Shown piece after piece: positions 57,501 to 64,000 of a stretch of DNA of 64,000 nucleotides (position 1 is its first letter; every line of letters starts with the position of its first letter). The translations under genes were made by a program, and so were the position numbers. The stretch is from Bradyrhizobium australiense (lineage in GTDB: Bacteria > Pseudomonadota > Alphaproteobacteria > Rhizobiales > Xanthobacteraceae). The notes below the pieces were generated by a model, which was given only the letters and a program-made list of their open reading frames with translations, had not been told where the DNA came from and ran no database searches. The stretch spans positions 372,001 to 436,000 of the forward strand of contig NZ_JAAVLX010000007.1 of the NCBI RefSeq assembly GCF_013114825.1. Direction: 5' to 3'.

Positions 57501-57615
57501 TACGCAACTCCACGCATACCGCGCCCCGGCCGGTCGAAGAGGCCGGGCTGGTTACGGAACTCCACTTTTTTCGCTAAGATTTATCGAGAGTTTTAAGTTA
57601 AAGGGCTGTTAAGCC

Positions 57616-57655
57616 GCGTTACCGCCCGCTCGTCATTCTTAAGAATGCGTTACCG
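57616..57655. promoter_or_regulatory. Palindrome framed by direct repeats upstream of uvrC
   Basis: A perfect 14-base palindrome CATTCTTAAGAATG (57634-57647) is flanked by two copies of GCGTTACCG (57616-57624, 57647-57655). It lies between the divergent porin-like gene and uvrC, 69 bases before the uvrC start. It looks like a regulator site; no known box matches in my judgment. Confidence 0.45.
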
Positions 57656-57723
57656 GCGCCCCTCCTCGGCGAGCGGCGCCGCGAGCGCTGGCGATGCCGT
57701 CTTGCAGCGCTTAATTTAGGCCC

Positions 57724-59790
57724 ATGGATCACGATTCTACCGACCATCCGAAGCCCCCACGCAAGGCGCGGCGCGGTTCCCAGCCGGATTTGCAGCCACA
57801 GGACCTGATCGCCGCCGACGTCGATCCCGCGACATCAGCCGCGGAGGAGGACGACGAGGCACGCCTGCCGGAAGCGCCCGAGGAACCCAATGATGCGATT
57901 GCCGCGGGCCCGCTGGCGGTCGGCCACGCGGCCATCGAAAACGCGGTGCGGCTGGCGCCGACCTCCCCCGGCGTCTACCGCATGCTCAATGCCACAAGCG
58001 ACGTGCTCTACGTCGGCAAGGCGAAAAACGTCCGTAAGCGGCTTGCTTCCTACGCCCGCGTCAACGCGCCCTTGCCTGCGCGCATCCTGCGGATGATCGC
58101 GGCGACCGTGACAGTCGAGATCGTCTCCACCACGACCGAGACCGAAGCGCTGCTCTTGGAAGCCAACCTGATCAAGCAGTTGCGGCCGCGCTTCAACGTG
58201 CAACTGCGCGATGACAAGTCGTTTCCCTACATCCTGATCACCGGCGACCACTGGGCGCCGCAGATCCTCAAGCATCGCGGCGCGCAAACCAGGCCCGGAC
58301 GATATTTCGGACCGTTCGCATCCGCAGGCGCCGTCAACCGCACCATCACGGCGCTGCAGCGCGCGTTCCTGATCCGCTCCTGCACCGACGGCTTCTTCGA
58401 GAGCCGCACGCGACCCTGCTTGCTGTATCAGATCCGTCGCTGTTCAGGTCCCTGCACCCGCGAGATCGACTTTCCCGGCTATTCCGAACTGGTGCGTGAA
58501 GCGACCGCATTCCTGTCAGGCCGCAGCCATGCGGTGAAGGAGCTGCTCGCCGCGGAGATGGAGAAGGCATCTAACGAGCTCGAATTCGAGACCGCGGCGC
58601 TCTATCGCGATCGTCTCGCGGCGCTGTCGGCGATCCAGTCGCAACAGGGCATCAATCCGCGCACCGTGGAAGAGGCCGATGTGTTCGCCATCCATCAGGA
58701 AGGCGGCTATTCCTGCGTCGAAGTGTTCTTCTTCCGCACCGGCCAAAACTGGGGCAACCGCGCCTATTTTCCGCGCGCGGAGAAGTCGTTCACGCCGGAG
58801 GAAGTCTTGGCCTCCTTCCTCGCGCAATTCTACGACGACAAGCCGCCACCGAAACTCATCCTGCTGTCGCACGACATCGAGGAATGCCAATTGCTGGCCG
58901 ACGCCCTTTGCGTGAAGGCTGGCTACAAAGTCGAAATCTCGGTGCCGAAGCGCGGCGAGAAAAAGGAATTGGTCACGCACGCACTGACCAATGCGCGCGA
59001 GGCGCTTGGCCGCAAGCTCGCCGATACCGCGACGCAGAGCCGGCTGCTGGAATCGATGGCGGCCACGCTCGGGCTGCCGGAGGCGCCGAAGCGTATTGAG
59101 GTCTACGACAACAGCCACATCCAGGGCACCAACGCCGTCGGCGCGATGATCGTGGCGGGACCGGATGGCTTCATCAAAAACCAGTACCGCAAGTTCAACA
59201 TCAAGTCAGAGGGACTGACGCCGGGCGACGACTACGCGATGATGCGTGAGGTACTGGAACGACGGTTCAAGCGGCTGTTGAAGCCGCCGGAAGCCGACGC
59301 GGCCAAAGCCAAGGCTGACGATGATTCGTTTCCGCAATGGCCCGACCTCGTCATCATCGATGGCGGCCGCGGGCAGCTCAACGCGGTCAGGGAAATTTTC
59401 CAGGGTCTGGGGCTTACCCAGGTCTCCCTGATGGCCGTGGCAAAAGGCCCGGACCGCGATGCCGGGCGCGAGACCCTGTTCATGCCGGACCGCGAGGCCA
59501 TCAAGCTCGAGCCACGCGATCCCGTGCTGTATTTCATCCAGCGGCTGCGCGATGAGGCGCATCGCTTCGTGATCGGCTCGCACCGCAAGCTGCGGAAAAA
59601 AGACATCAGGGAAGCCGGCTTACAGGAAATCCCGGGCATCGGCCCGTCACGCAAACGTGCCTTGCTGCATCACTTCGGAACGCTGAAGGAGATCGAGCGG
59701 GCTTCGATCGCGGACCTCGGCAAGGTTCCGGGCGTTAGCGCCGAAAGCGCCCGAAAGATCTTCGAGTTTTTCCATGCCCAGCCGGGTTAA
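57724..59790 (+). CDS. uvrC: Excinuclease ABC subunit C
   Basis: This 688-residue nuclease makes both cuts in nucleotide excision repair. Order: an acidic N-terminal tail of about 75 residues (not in E. coli), the GIY-YIG domain SPGVYRMLNATSDVLYVGKA (about 79-98), the Cys block TRPCLLYQIRRCSGPC, the UVR helix LEFETAALYRDRLAALSAIQ (UvrB-binding), the RNase H-like nuclease RIEVYDNSHIQGTNAVGAMI (catalytic Asp), IDGGRGQLNAVREI, and the two HhH motifs IPGIGPSRKRALLHHFG and LGKVPGVSAESARKI. It precedes pgsA. Confidence 0.96.
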   Translation: MDHDSTDHPKPPRKARRGSQPDLQPQDLIAADVDPATSAAEEDDEARLPEAPEEPNDAIAAGPLAVGHAAIENAVRLAPTSPGVYRMLNATSDVLYVGKAKNVRKRLASYARVNAPLPARILRMIAATVTVEIVSTTTETEALLLEANLIKQLRPRFNVQLRDDKSFPYILITGDHWAPQILKHRGAQTRPGRYFGPFASAGAVNRTITALQRAFLIRSCTDGFFESRTRPCLLYQIRRCSGPCTREIDFPGYSELVREATAFLSGRSHAVKELLAAEMEKASNELEFETAALYRDRLAALSAIQSQQGINPRTVEEADVFAIHQEGGYSCVEVFFFRTGQNWGNRAYFPRAEKSFTPEEVLASFLAQFYDDKPPPKLILLSHDIEECQLLADALCVKAGYKVEISVPKRGEKKELVTHALTNAREALGRKLADTATQSRLLESMAATLGLPEAPKRIEVYDNSHIQGTNAVGAMIVAGPDGFIKNQYRKFNIKSEGLTPGDDYAMMREVLERRFKRLLKPPEADAAKAKADDDSFPQWPDLVIIDGGRGQLNAVREIFQGLGLTQVSLMAVAKGPDRDAGRETLFMPDREAIKLEPRDPVLYFIQRLRDEAHRFVIGSHRKLRKKDIREAGLQEIPGIGPSRKRALLHHFGTLKEIERASIADLGKVPGVSAESARKIFEFFHAQPG

Positions 59791-59900
59791 GGGGACTTCG
59801 AGCCGGAAGGCATGTCATTTGGTCCTTTGGGCGTCGCCTGCGACAGATGATCTATGTCCGCACGGTTGACCTTCACGCTCCAGCGGTATTGGTAAGACGG

Positions 59901-60515
59901 ATGAACATCGCGACAACCAGGGGGCAGGCCAAGACCCTGTCCATTCCGAATATCCTGACCTACGCGCGCATAGCCGCCATTCCGGTGGTGGTGGGCTGCG
60001 TGTTTGCCCAGTCGATCCTGGACGGCCCGCTGTGGCTGCGCTGGGTAGCGCTGGCGGTCTTCATCGCCGCCGCCGTGACAGATTACCTCGACGGTTACTA
60101 TGCGCGAATTTGGGATCAGCAGTCCGCCTTTGGCCGGATGCTCGACCCGATCGCCGACAAGCTTCTGGTGGCGTCCTGCCTCTTGATGCTGGCAGCCGAT
60201 AGCAGCATCCATGGCTGGACCCTGTGGGCCGCCATCGTGATCCTGTGCCGCGAGATCCTGGTCTCGGGCTTAAGGGAATATCTCGCGGCGTTGCGGGTCA
60301 GCGTGCCGGTGACCAAGCTGGCAAAATGGAAGACCACGATCCAACTGGTCGCGATCGGCTTCCTGATCGCCGGTGAAGCCGGCGAGCAGCTCCTGCCTGC
60401 GACCACTCTTATCGGCATCATCTTATTGTGGATGTCGGCGCTCTTCACGATCTACACCGGCTGGGATTATTTCCGCGCCGGCATTCATCACCTCATCAAG
60501 GAGGATGAGGGATGA
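59901..60515 (+). CDS. pgsA: CDP-diacylglycerol-glycerol-3-phosphate 3-phosphatidyltransferase
   Basis: This 204-residue membrane enzyme makes phosphatidylglycerol phosphate. Signature of CDP-alcohol phosphatidyltransferases is complete: DYLDGYYARIWDQQSAFGRM followed by LDPIADKLL (D-G-x2-A-R-x8-G-x3-D-x3-D). Five or six helices are seen. Start 59901 (MNIATTRGQAKTLSIPNILT); the frame is open from 59847. It overlaps the start of moaD by four bases; the order pgsA-moaD-moaE is common in this group. Confidence 0.95.
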   Translation: MNIATTRGQAKTLSIPNILTYARIAAIPVVVGCVFAQSILDGPLWLRWVALAVFIAAAVTDYLDGYYARIWDQQSAFGRMLDPIADKLLVASCLLMLAADSSIHGWTLWAAIVILCREILVSGLREYLAALRVSVPVTKLAKWKTTIQLVAIGFLIAGEAGEQLLPATTLIGIILLWMSALFTIYTGWDYFRAGIHHLIKEDEG

Positions 60516-60763
60516 AGGTCAAATATTTCGCCTGGGTGCGTGAGCGGGTCGGCGTGGCGGAAGAAGCCGTCGAGCCGCCAGCCGACGTGCGCACCGTGAG
60601 CGATCTGATCGGCTGGCTCTCCAGCCGCGGCGAGACTTACGCCCATGCCTTCGAAAAGCCGAAAGTGATCCGCGCCGCGATCGACCACGCCCATGTCAAG
60701 CAAGATGCCGTGATCGCTGGCGCGCGCGAGATTGCGTTCTTCCCGCCGATGACCGGCGGCTGA
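60512..60763 (+). CDS. moaD: Molybdopterin synthase small subunit
   Basis: This 83-residue ubiquitin-like protein (MKVKYFAWVRERVGVAEEAV...) ends in MTGG, the double-glycine tail that carries the thiocarboxylate sulfur for molybdopterin. VIAGAREIAFFPPMTGG is the closing family block. It overlaps pgsA and lies 8 bases before moaE, so the two form one operon and one enzyme. Confidence 0.94.
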   Translation: MKVKYFAWVRERVGVAEEAVEPPADVRTVSDLIGWLSSRGETYAHAFEKPKVIRAAIDHAHVKQDAVIAGAREIAFFPPMTGG

Positions 60764-60771
60764 GCTTTCAG

Positions 60772-61239
60772 ATGTCCGTCACCGCGACCATTCGCATCCA
60801 GGAAGCGGATTTCGACGCTGCGCAGGAGATCGCGGCGCTCACCAGAGGGCGGACCGATATCGGCGCCGTCGTCACCTTCAGCGGCATTTGCCGCGGGAGC
60901 GAGAATGGCGAACCGATCGCCGCCCTGACGCTTGAGCATTATCCCGGCATGGCCGAGGCCGAGATCGGGCGCCATGCCGACGAGGCGCTGTCGCGCTGGC
61001 CCTTGCAAGGCCTCACCATCATTCACCGGTTCGGCCGCATTGCGCCGGGCGAGAACATCGTGCTGGTGGTGACGGCGTCGCCGCACCGGCAGGCAGCCTT
61101 TGAAGCGGCGGAATTCCTGATGGACTATCTGAAGACCAACGCGCCGTTCTGGAAGCGCGAGGAAAGCCAAAAAGGCACGAGCTGGATCGAGGCGCGCGAC
61201 CATGACGACGCCGCCGCCGCACGCTGGACCAAGTCCTGA
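60772..61239 (+). CDS. moaE: Molybdopterin synthase catalytic subunit
   Basis: This 155-residue subunit adds two sulfurs from MoaD to precursor Z (cPMP). Marks: GAVVTFSGICRGSENGEPIA, LEHYPGMAEAEIGRHADEAL, LTIIHRFGRIAPGENIVLVV and TASPHRQAAFEAAEFLMDYL; catalytic Lys in LKTNAPFWKREES. Length and order are standard. The last base is shared with the ATG of prmB. Confidence 0.95.
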   Translation: MSVTATIRIQEADFDAAQEIAALTRGRTDIGAVVTFSGICRGSENGEPIAALTLEHYPGMAEAEIGRHADEALSRWPLQGLTIIHRFGRIAPGENIVLVVTASPHRQAAFEAAEFLMDYLKTNAPFWKREESQKGTSWIEARDHDDAAAARWTKS

Positions 61240-62201
61240 TGGCCAAGCGCACAAAACCGGCGAAGCGCAGCGCTGGCTCATCGAAATTTCCCAAGGTCGG
61301 CGCGGGCGAATTGCTGACACTGCTCGATTTCGTCCGCTATGCCGTCAGCCGCTTCGTCGAGGCTGAACTGGTATTTGCCCACGGCACCACCGATCCGCTT
61401 GCCGAAGCCGCCTTCCTGGTCTGTGAGGCGCTGCATCTGCACCCCGACCAGTTCGAGGCGTTCGCCACCGCGCGCGTTACGACGGCCGAAGGCAAGAAGA
61501 TCCTCGATCTGATCGCGCGCCGCGTCACGACGCGAAAACCCACGGCCTACCTCGTCAACAAGATCTACATGCGCGGCCTGCCGTTCTATGTCGACGAGCG
61601 CACTATCGTGCCGCGCTCGTTCATCGGCGAATTGCTGGAGCAGCATTTCGGCGGTGACGGCGACGAGGAGGCCGGCTCGCTGATCTCGGATCCGGGGTTG
61701 GTCGAAAGCGTGCTCGACCTCTGCACCGGCTCAGGCTGCCTTGCCATCCTGGCCAGCCGGAATTTTCCGAATGCCGAAATCGACGCGGTGGATATTTCAA
61801 AGGATGCGCTCGAGGTCGCCGCGCGCAATGTCCGGGATTACGCCCTGGAGGATCGCCTCACGCTGTACCGCGGCGATCTGTTCAAGCCGCTGGGCGGCAA
61901 GCGCTACGACCTCATCATTTCCAATCCGCCCTATGTGGACGCACAGGGCATGGCCGACCTGCCGCGCGAATGCCGCGTCGAGCCGAAGCTCGCTTTCGAC
62001 GGCGGCTTCGATGGACTCGACGTTGTCCGGCGCATCCTCGACGAGGCGGCCGGGCACCTGACGCCGCAGGGTGGCCTATTATGCGAAATCGGCCGCTGCC
62101 GACCGCAACTGGAAGCTGCCTATCCGCAACTGCCGCTGCTCTGGCTCGACACCGAGGATTCCGAGGGCGAAGTATTCTGGGTCGCCGCCTCTGATCTCTG
62201 A
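61239..62201 (+). CDS. prmB: 50S ribosomal protein L3 glutamine methyltransferase
   Basis: This 320-residue enzyme has the helical N-terminal domain (ELLTLLDFVRYAVSRFVEAE) and the catalytic domain with VLDLCTGSGCLAILASRNFP (SAM), VDISKDALEVAARNVRDYAL and the NPPY motif in DLIISNPPYVDAQGMADLPR. ERTIVPRSFIGELLEQHF is the PrmB, not PrmC, pattern. It methylates Gln in L3. Overlaps moaE by one base. Confidence 0.93.
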   Translation: MAKRTKPAKRSAGSSKFPKVGAGELLTLLDFVRYAVSRFVEAELVFAHGTTDPLAEAAFLVCEALHLHPDQFEAFATARVTTAEGKKILDLIARRVTTRKPTAYLVNKIYMRGLPFYVDERTIVPRSFIGELLEQHFGGDGDEEAGSLISDPGLVESVLDLCTGSGCLAILASRNFPNAEIDAVDISKDALEVAARNVRDYALEDRLTLYRGDLFKPLGGKRYDLIISNPPYVDAQGMADLPRECRVEPKLAFDGGFDGLDVVRRILDEAAGHLTPQGGLLCEIGRCRPQLEAAYPQLPLLWLDTEDSEGEVFWVAASDL

Positions 62202-62306
62202 ACAGCCCGATTGCGCGGAAATATCACTGCGTGTTGGCGTTCCCGTGTCGCGGCGAAACTGATACCTTGGGACAAACGCGACGCCCCAACCGAAAGGAGG
62301 CCACCC

Positions 62307-63653
62307 ATGCTGGACAAGAGCCCCCGCCCCACCCCCGTCAACGTACCGAATGATCTCGCCGCGCACTGGATGCCGTTCACCGCGAACCGGGCGTTCAAGA
62401 AGAACCCGCGGTTGCTCGCCGGCGCGAAAGACATGCATTACTTCACCGTCGACGGCCGCAAGATCATCGACGCCGCCTCGGGCATGTGGTGCACCAATGC
62501 CGGACACGGTCGCACCGAGATTTCGTCGGCGATCGCCAAGCAGGCCGAGGCGCTGGACTATGCGCCGCCGTTCCAGTTCGGCATCCCGCAGGCGTTCGAA
62601 CTTGCGAGCCGCATCGCCGAGCTGGCGCCCGACGGGCTCGACCACGTGTTCTTCTGCAATTCCGGCTCGGAAGCGGCCGACACCGCGCTTAAGATTGCGC
62701 TGGCCTATCACCAGATCAACGGCCAGGGCAGCCGCATCCGCCTGATCGGACGCGAGCGCGGCTATCATGGCGTCGGTTTCGGCGGCACCTCTGTCGGCGG
62801 CATCGTCGGCAACCGAAAGCTGTTCGGCTCGCTGCTGACCGGCGTCGATCATCTGCCGGCGACCTATGACCGCGAGAAGCAGGCCTTCAGCAAGGGCGAA
62901 CCGGAATATGGCGCGCATTTCGCCGACGAGCTGGAGCGTCTCGTCAACCTGCACGGCGCCAACACCATCGCCGCAGTGATGGTCGAGCCGATGGCCGGAT
63001 CGACCGGCGTGCTGCCGGCGCCGAAGGGCTATCTCAACCGGCTGCGCGAGATCACCCAGAAGCACGGCATCCTCTTGATCTTCGACGAAGTCATCACCGG
63101 CTACGGCCGGCTTGGCTTCGCCTTTGCCGCCGAACGCTATGGCGTCACGCCCGACATGCTGACCTTTGCCAAGGGCGTCACCAATGGCGCGGCGCCGATG
63201 GGCGGTGTGGTGGTGCGCGACACTATCCACGACGCCTTCATGAACGGCCCGGAACATGCCGTGGAACTGACCCATGGCTACACCTATTCGGCGCATCCGC
63301 TGGCCTGCGCCGCGGCTCTTGCCACCCTCGACATCTACCGCGACGAGAAGCTGTTCGAGCGTGCGCGTGAGCTCGAGCCTAAATTCGCCGACGCGGTAAT
63401 GTCGCTGCGCAACGAGCCGGGCGTCGTGGATATCCGCACCGTCGGCCTGACGGCCGGCATCGATCTGGCGCCGGTCGCCGACGCGCCGGGCAAGCGAGGT
63501 TTTGCCGGGCTCAACAGCGCCTTTCACGACAACGACCTGATGATCCGGGTAGCCGGCGATACGCTGGCGCTGACCCCGCCCCTGATCGTCACCGAAGACC
63601 AGATCGGCGAGATCATGAATAAGGTCGCCAAGGTGATCCGCGCGACGGCGTAG
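62307..63653 (+). CDS. Omega-amino acid:pyruvate-type aminotransferase (class III)
   Basis: This 448-residue PLP enzyme moves amino groups from omega-amino acids such as beta-alanine to pyruvate. Start 62307 (MLDKSPRPTP) has AAGGAGG 7 bases upstream. HWMPFTANRAFKKNPRLLAG, FCNSGSEAADTALKIALAYH (PLP-binding) and IFDEVITGYGRLG (Asp) precede the PLP-Lys in LTFAKGVTNGAAPMGGVVV. The Y/HGYTYSAHPLACAAALATL block favours the omega-APT subgroup. It stands after prmB with 105 bases between; its operon role is unclear. Confidence 0.92.
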   Translation: MLDKSPRPTPVNVPNDLAAHWMPFTANRAFKKNPRLLAGAKDMHYFTVDGRKIIDAASGMWCTNAGHGRTEISSAIAKQAEALDYAPPFQFGIPQAFELASRIAELAPDGLDHVFFCNSGSEAADTALKIALAYHQINGQGSRIRLIGRERGYHGVGFGGTSVGGIVGNRKLFGSLLTGVDHLPATYDREKQAFSKGEPEYGAHFADELERLVNLHGANTIAAVMVEPMAGSTGVLPAPKGYLNRLREITQKHGILLIFDEVITGYGRLGFAFAAERYGVTPDMLTFAKGVTNGAAPMGGVVVRDTIHDAFMNGPEHAVELTHGYTYSAHPLACAAALATLDIYRDEKLFERARELEPKFADAVMSLRNEPGVVDIRTVGLTAGIDLAPVADAPGKRGFAGLNSAFHDNDLMIRVAGDTLALTPPLIVTEDQIGEIMNKVAKVIRATA

Positions 63654-63960
63654 GCCGTTCTTACTTACCTCGTCCCGCTTGCGGAAAGAGGTCGGATTGC
63701 ATCGCAGATGCAATCCGGGTGAGGGGTACCGGCCCCTCCACATTCACGCTCGCGGTGAGGGCCCTCGCCCCCGCCCTCTCCCCGCAAGAGCGGGGCGAGC
63801 GAGTAGACACAGTTCCGACCGGTGTCCAAAGAACACTGCTCTGCGAATCAACATTGGTGCTAAGGTTGCGGCGCTGGGGAAAGTGCAAGTCAGACGATGC
63901 CTGGAACTTCCGTGTTTTCCCAGGGGAGCACAGTTTGGACCTGAAGGCGTAGCGCGCGAC
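63654..63960. other. Gene-free stretch with an inverted dispersed repeat
   Basis: No gene is seen in these 307 bases. The first half is the repeat at 63660-63805; the second half, an AT-moderate region with AAGTGCAAGTCAGACGATGC, is probably the upstream region of the gene that begins at 63961. Confidence 0.6.
63660..63805. repeat. Inverted dispersed repeat
   Basis: CTCGTCCCGCTTGCGGAAAG, AGGTCGG and GGGTGAGGGG are mirrored by CCCTCTCCCCGCAAGAGCGG and GGCGAG. Inside is the palindrome ATTGCATCGCAGATGCAAT. Same family as the other CTCTCC-type elements. Confidence 0.7.
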
Positions 63961-64000
63961 ATGATTCGCATTTCGACGATTTTCATCGCCATCTGCATGG
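63961..64000 (+). CDS. 5' end of a gene cut by the window edge
   Basis: An ATG at 63961 opens MIRISTIFIAICM and runs to the end of the window. The short hydrophobic start with one Arg looks like a signal peptide or first membrane helix. No more can be said; the start is the first ATG after the repeat, with only a weak ribosome site. Confidence 0.4.
   Translation, partial: MIRISTIFIAICM

Noticed and set aside
62079..63743. Minus-strand frame of 554 codons
   Set aside because: It is antisense to prmB and the aminotransferase; composition is a mirror of those genes.
1..64000. tRNA or rRNA genes
   Set aside because: I looked for T-loop (GGTTCGAATCC-like) and rRNA core sequences on both strands and saw none; a covariance search would be decisive.

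Overview
The window is a piece of a high-GC alphaproteobacterial chromosome, most likely Bradyrhizobium or a close relative. The basis is the gene order (rplY-pth-ychF; pgsA-moaD-moaE-prmB beside uvrC), an alphaproteobacterial-type HisRS, a type II lumazine synthase behind an FMN riboswitch, and many dispersed palindromic repeats of the kind that litter Bradyrhizobium intergenic regions. I see no rRNA, tRNA, CRISPR array, prophage, transposase or plasmid function.

Layout. 1-11.4 kb: end of a PAS protein, a GNAT acetyltransferase, an aldo/keto reductase facing a DUF1501/DUF1800 export pair, a CWC zinc protein with a HAD phosphatase, a VOC protein, a TetR/enoyl-CoA hydratase divergent pair, two glutathione S-transferases and the remnant of a haem peroxidase. 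11.3-16 kb: TauE/SafE permease, an AT-rich NTF2-like gene between two copies of a LysR start region, LysR plus a flavoprotein, and small proteins. 16-19.2 kb: an oversized uvrB carrying two palindromic repeats in frame. 19.4-25.8 kb: accessory stretch with a frameshifted DpnI-like restriction enzyme, two Rnk/GreA-type proteins with an unlisted 32-residue membrane peptide, NTF2-like genes (one broken) and a putative outer-membrane protein. 25.9-31.2 kb: small membrane proteins, two MaoC hydratases, DUF4282, then ychF, pth, rplY and ubiK on the minus strand. 31.4-37.9 kb: dienelactone hydrolase, lgt, MidA-type methyltransferase, pgeF, lipoprotein, prs, SDR. 38-44.8 kb: riboswitch-ribH, a Bug-type binding protein, a GT-C-like membrane protein, a Lon-like fragment, YbjN, proC, a thioesterase and a tautomerase. 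44.9-51.8 kb: hisS, two different branched-chain aminotransferases, and a MarR/response regulator/kinase operon. 51.9-57.5 kb: secreted proteins including RNase T2, rlmJ, a cold-shock protein, an LCM-family methyltransferase and a frameshifted porin-like gene. 57.7-64 kb: uvrC, pgsA, moaD, moaE, prmB, an omega-transaminase and the first codons of another gene.

The core genes cover excision repair (uvrB, uvrC), translation (hisS, pth, rplY, ychF, rlmJ, prmB), envelope and lipid work (lgt, pgsA, pgeF), cofactors (moaD/E, ribH, ubiK), branched-chain amino acids and proline. No clearly new multi-gene system is visible. The most unusual signals are the in-frame repeat insertions in uvrB, the decayed methyl-directed restriction enzyme, the DUF1501 gene that reads 339 bp antisense into its neighbour, and the low-GC patch inside hisS. 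Several genes are broken by single frameshifts. From one sequence I cannot tell real pseudogenes from assembly errors.
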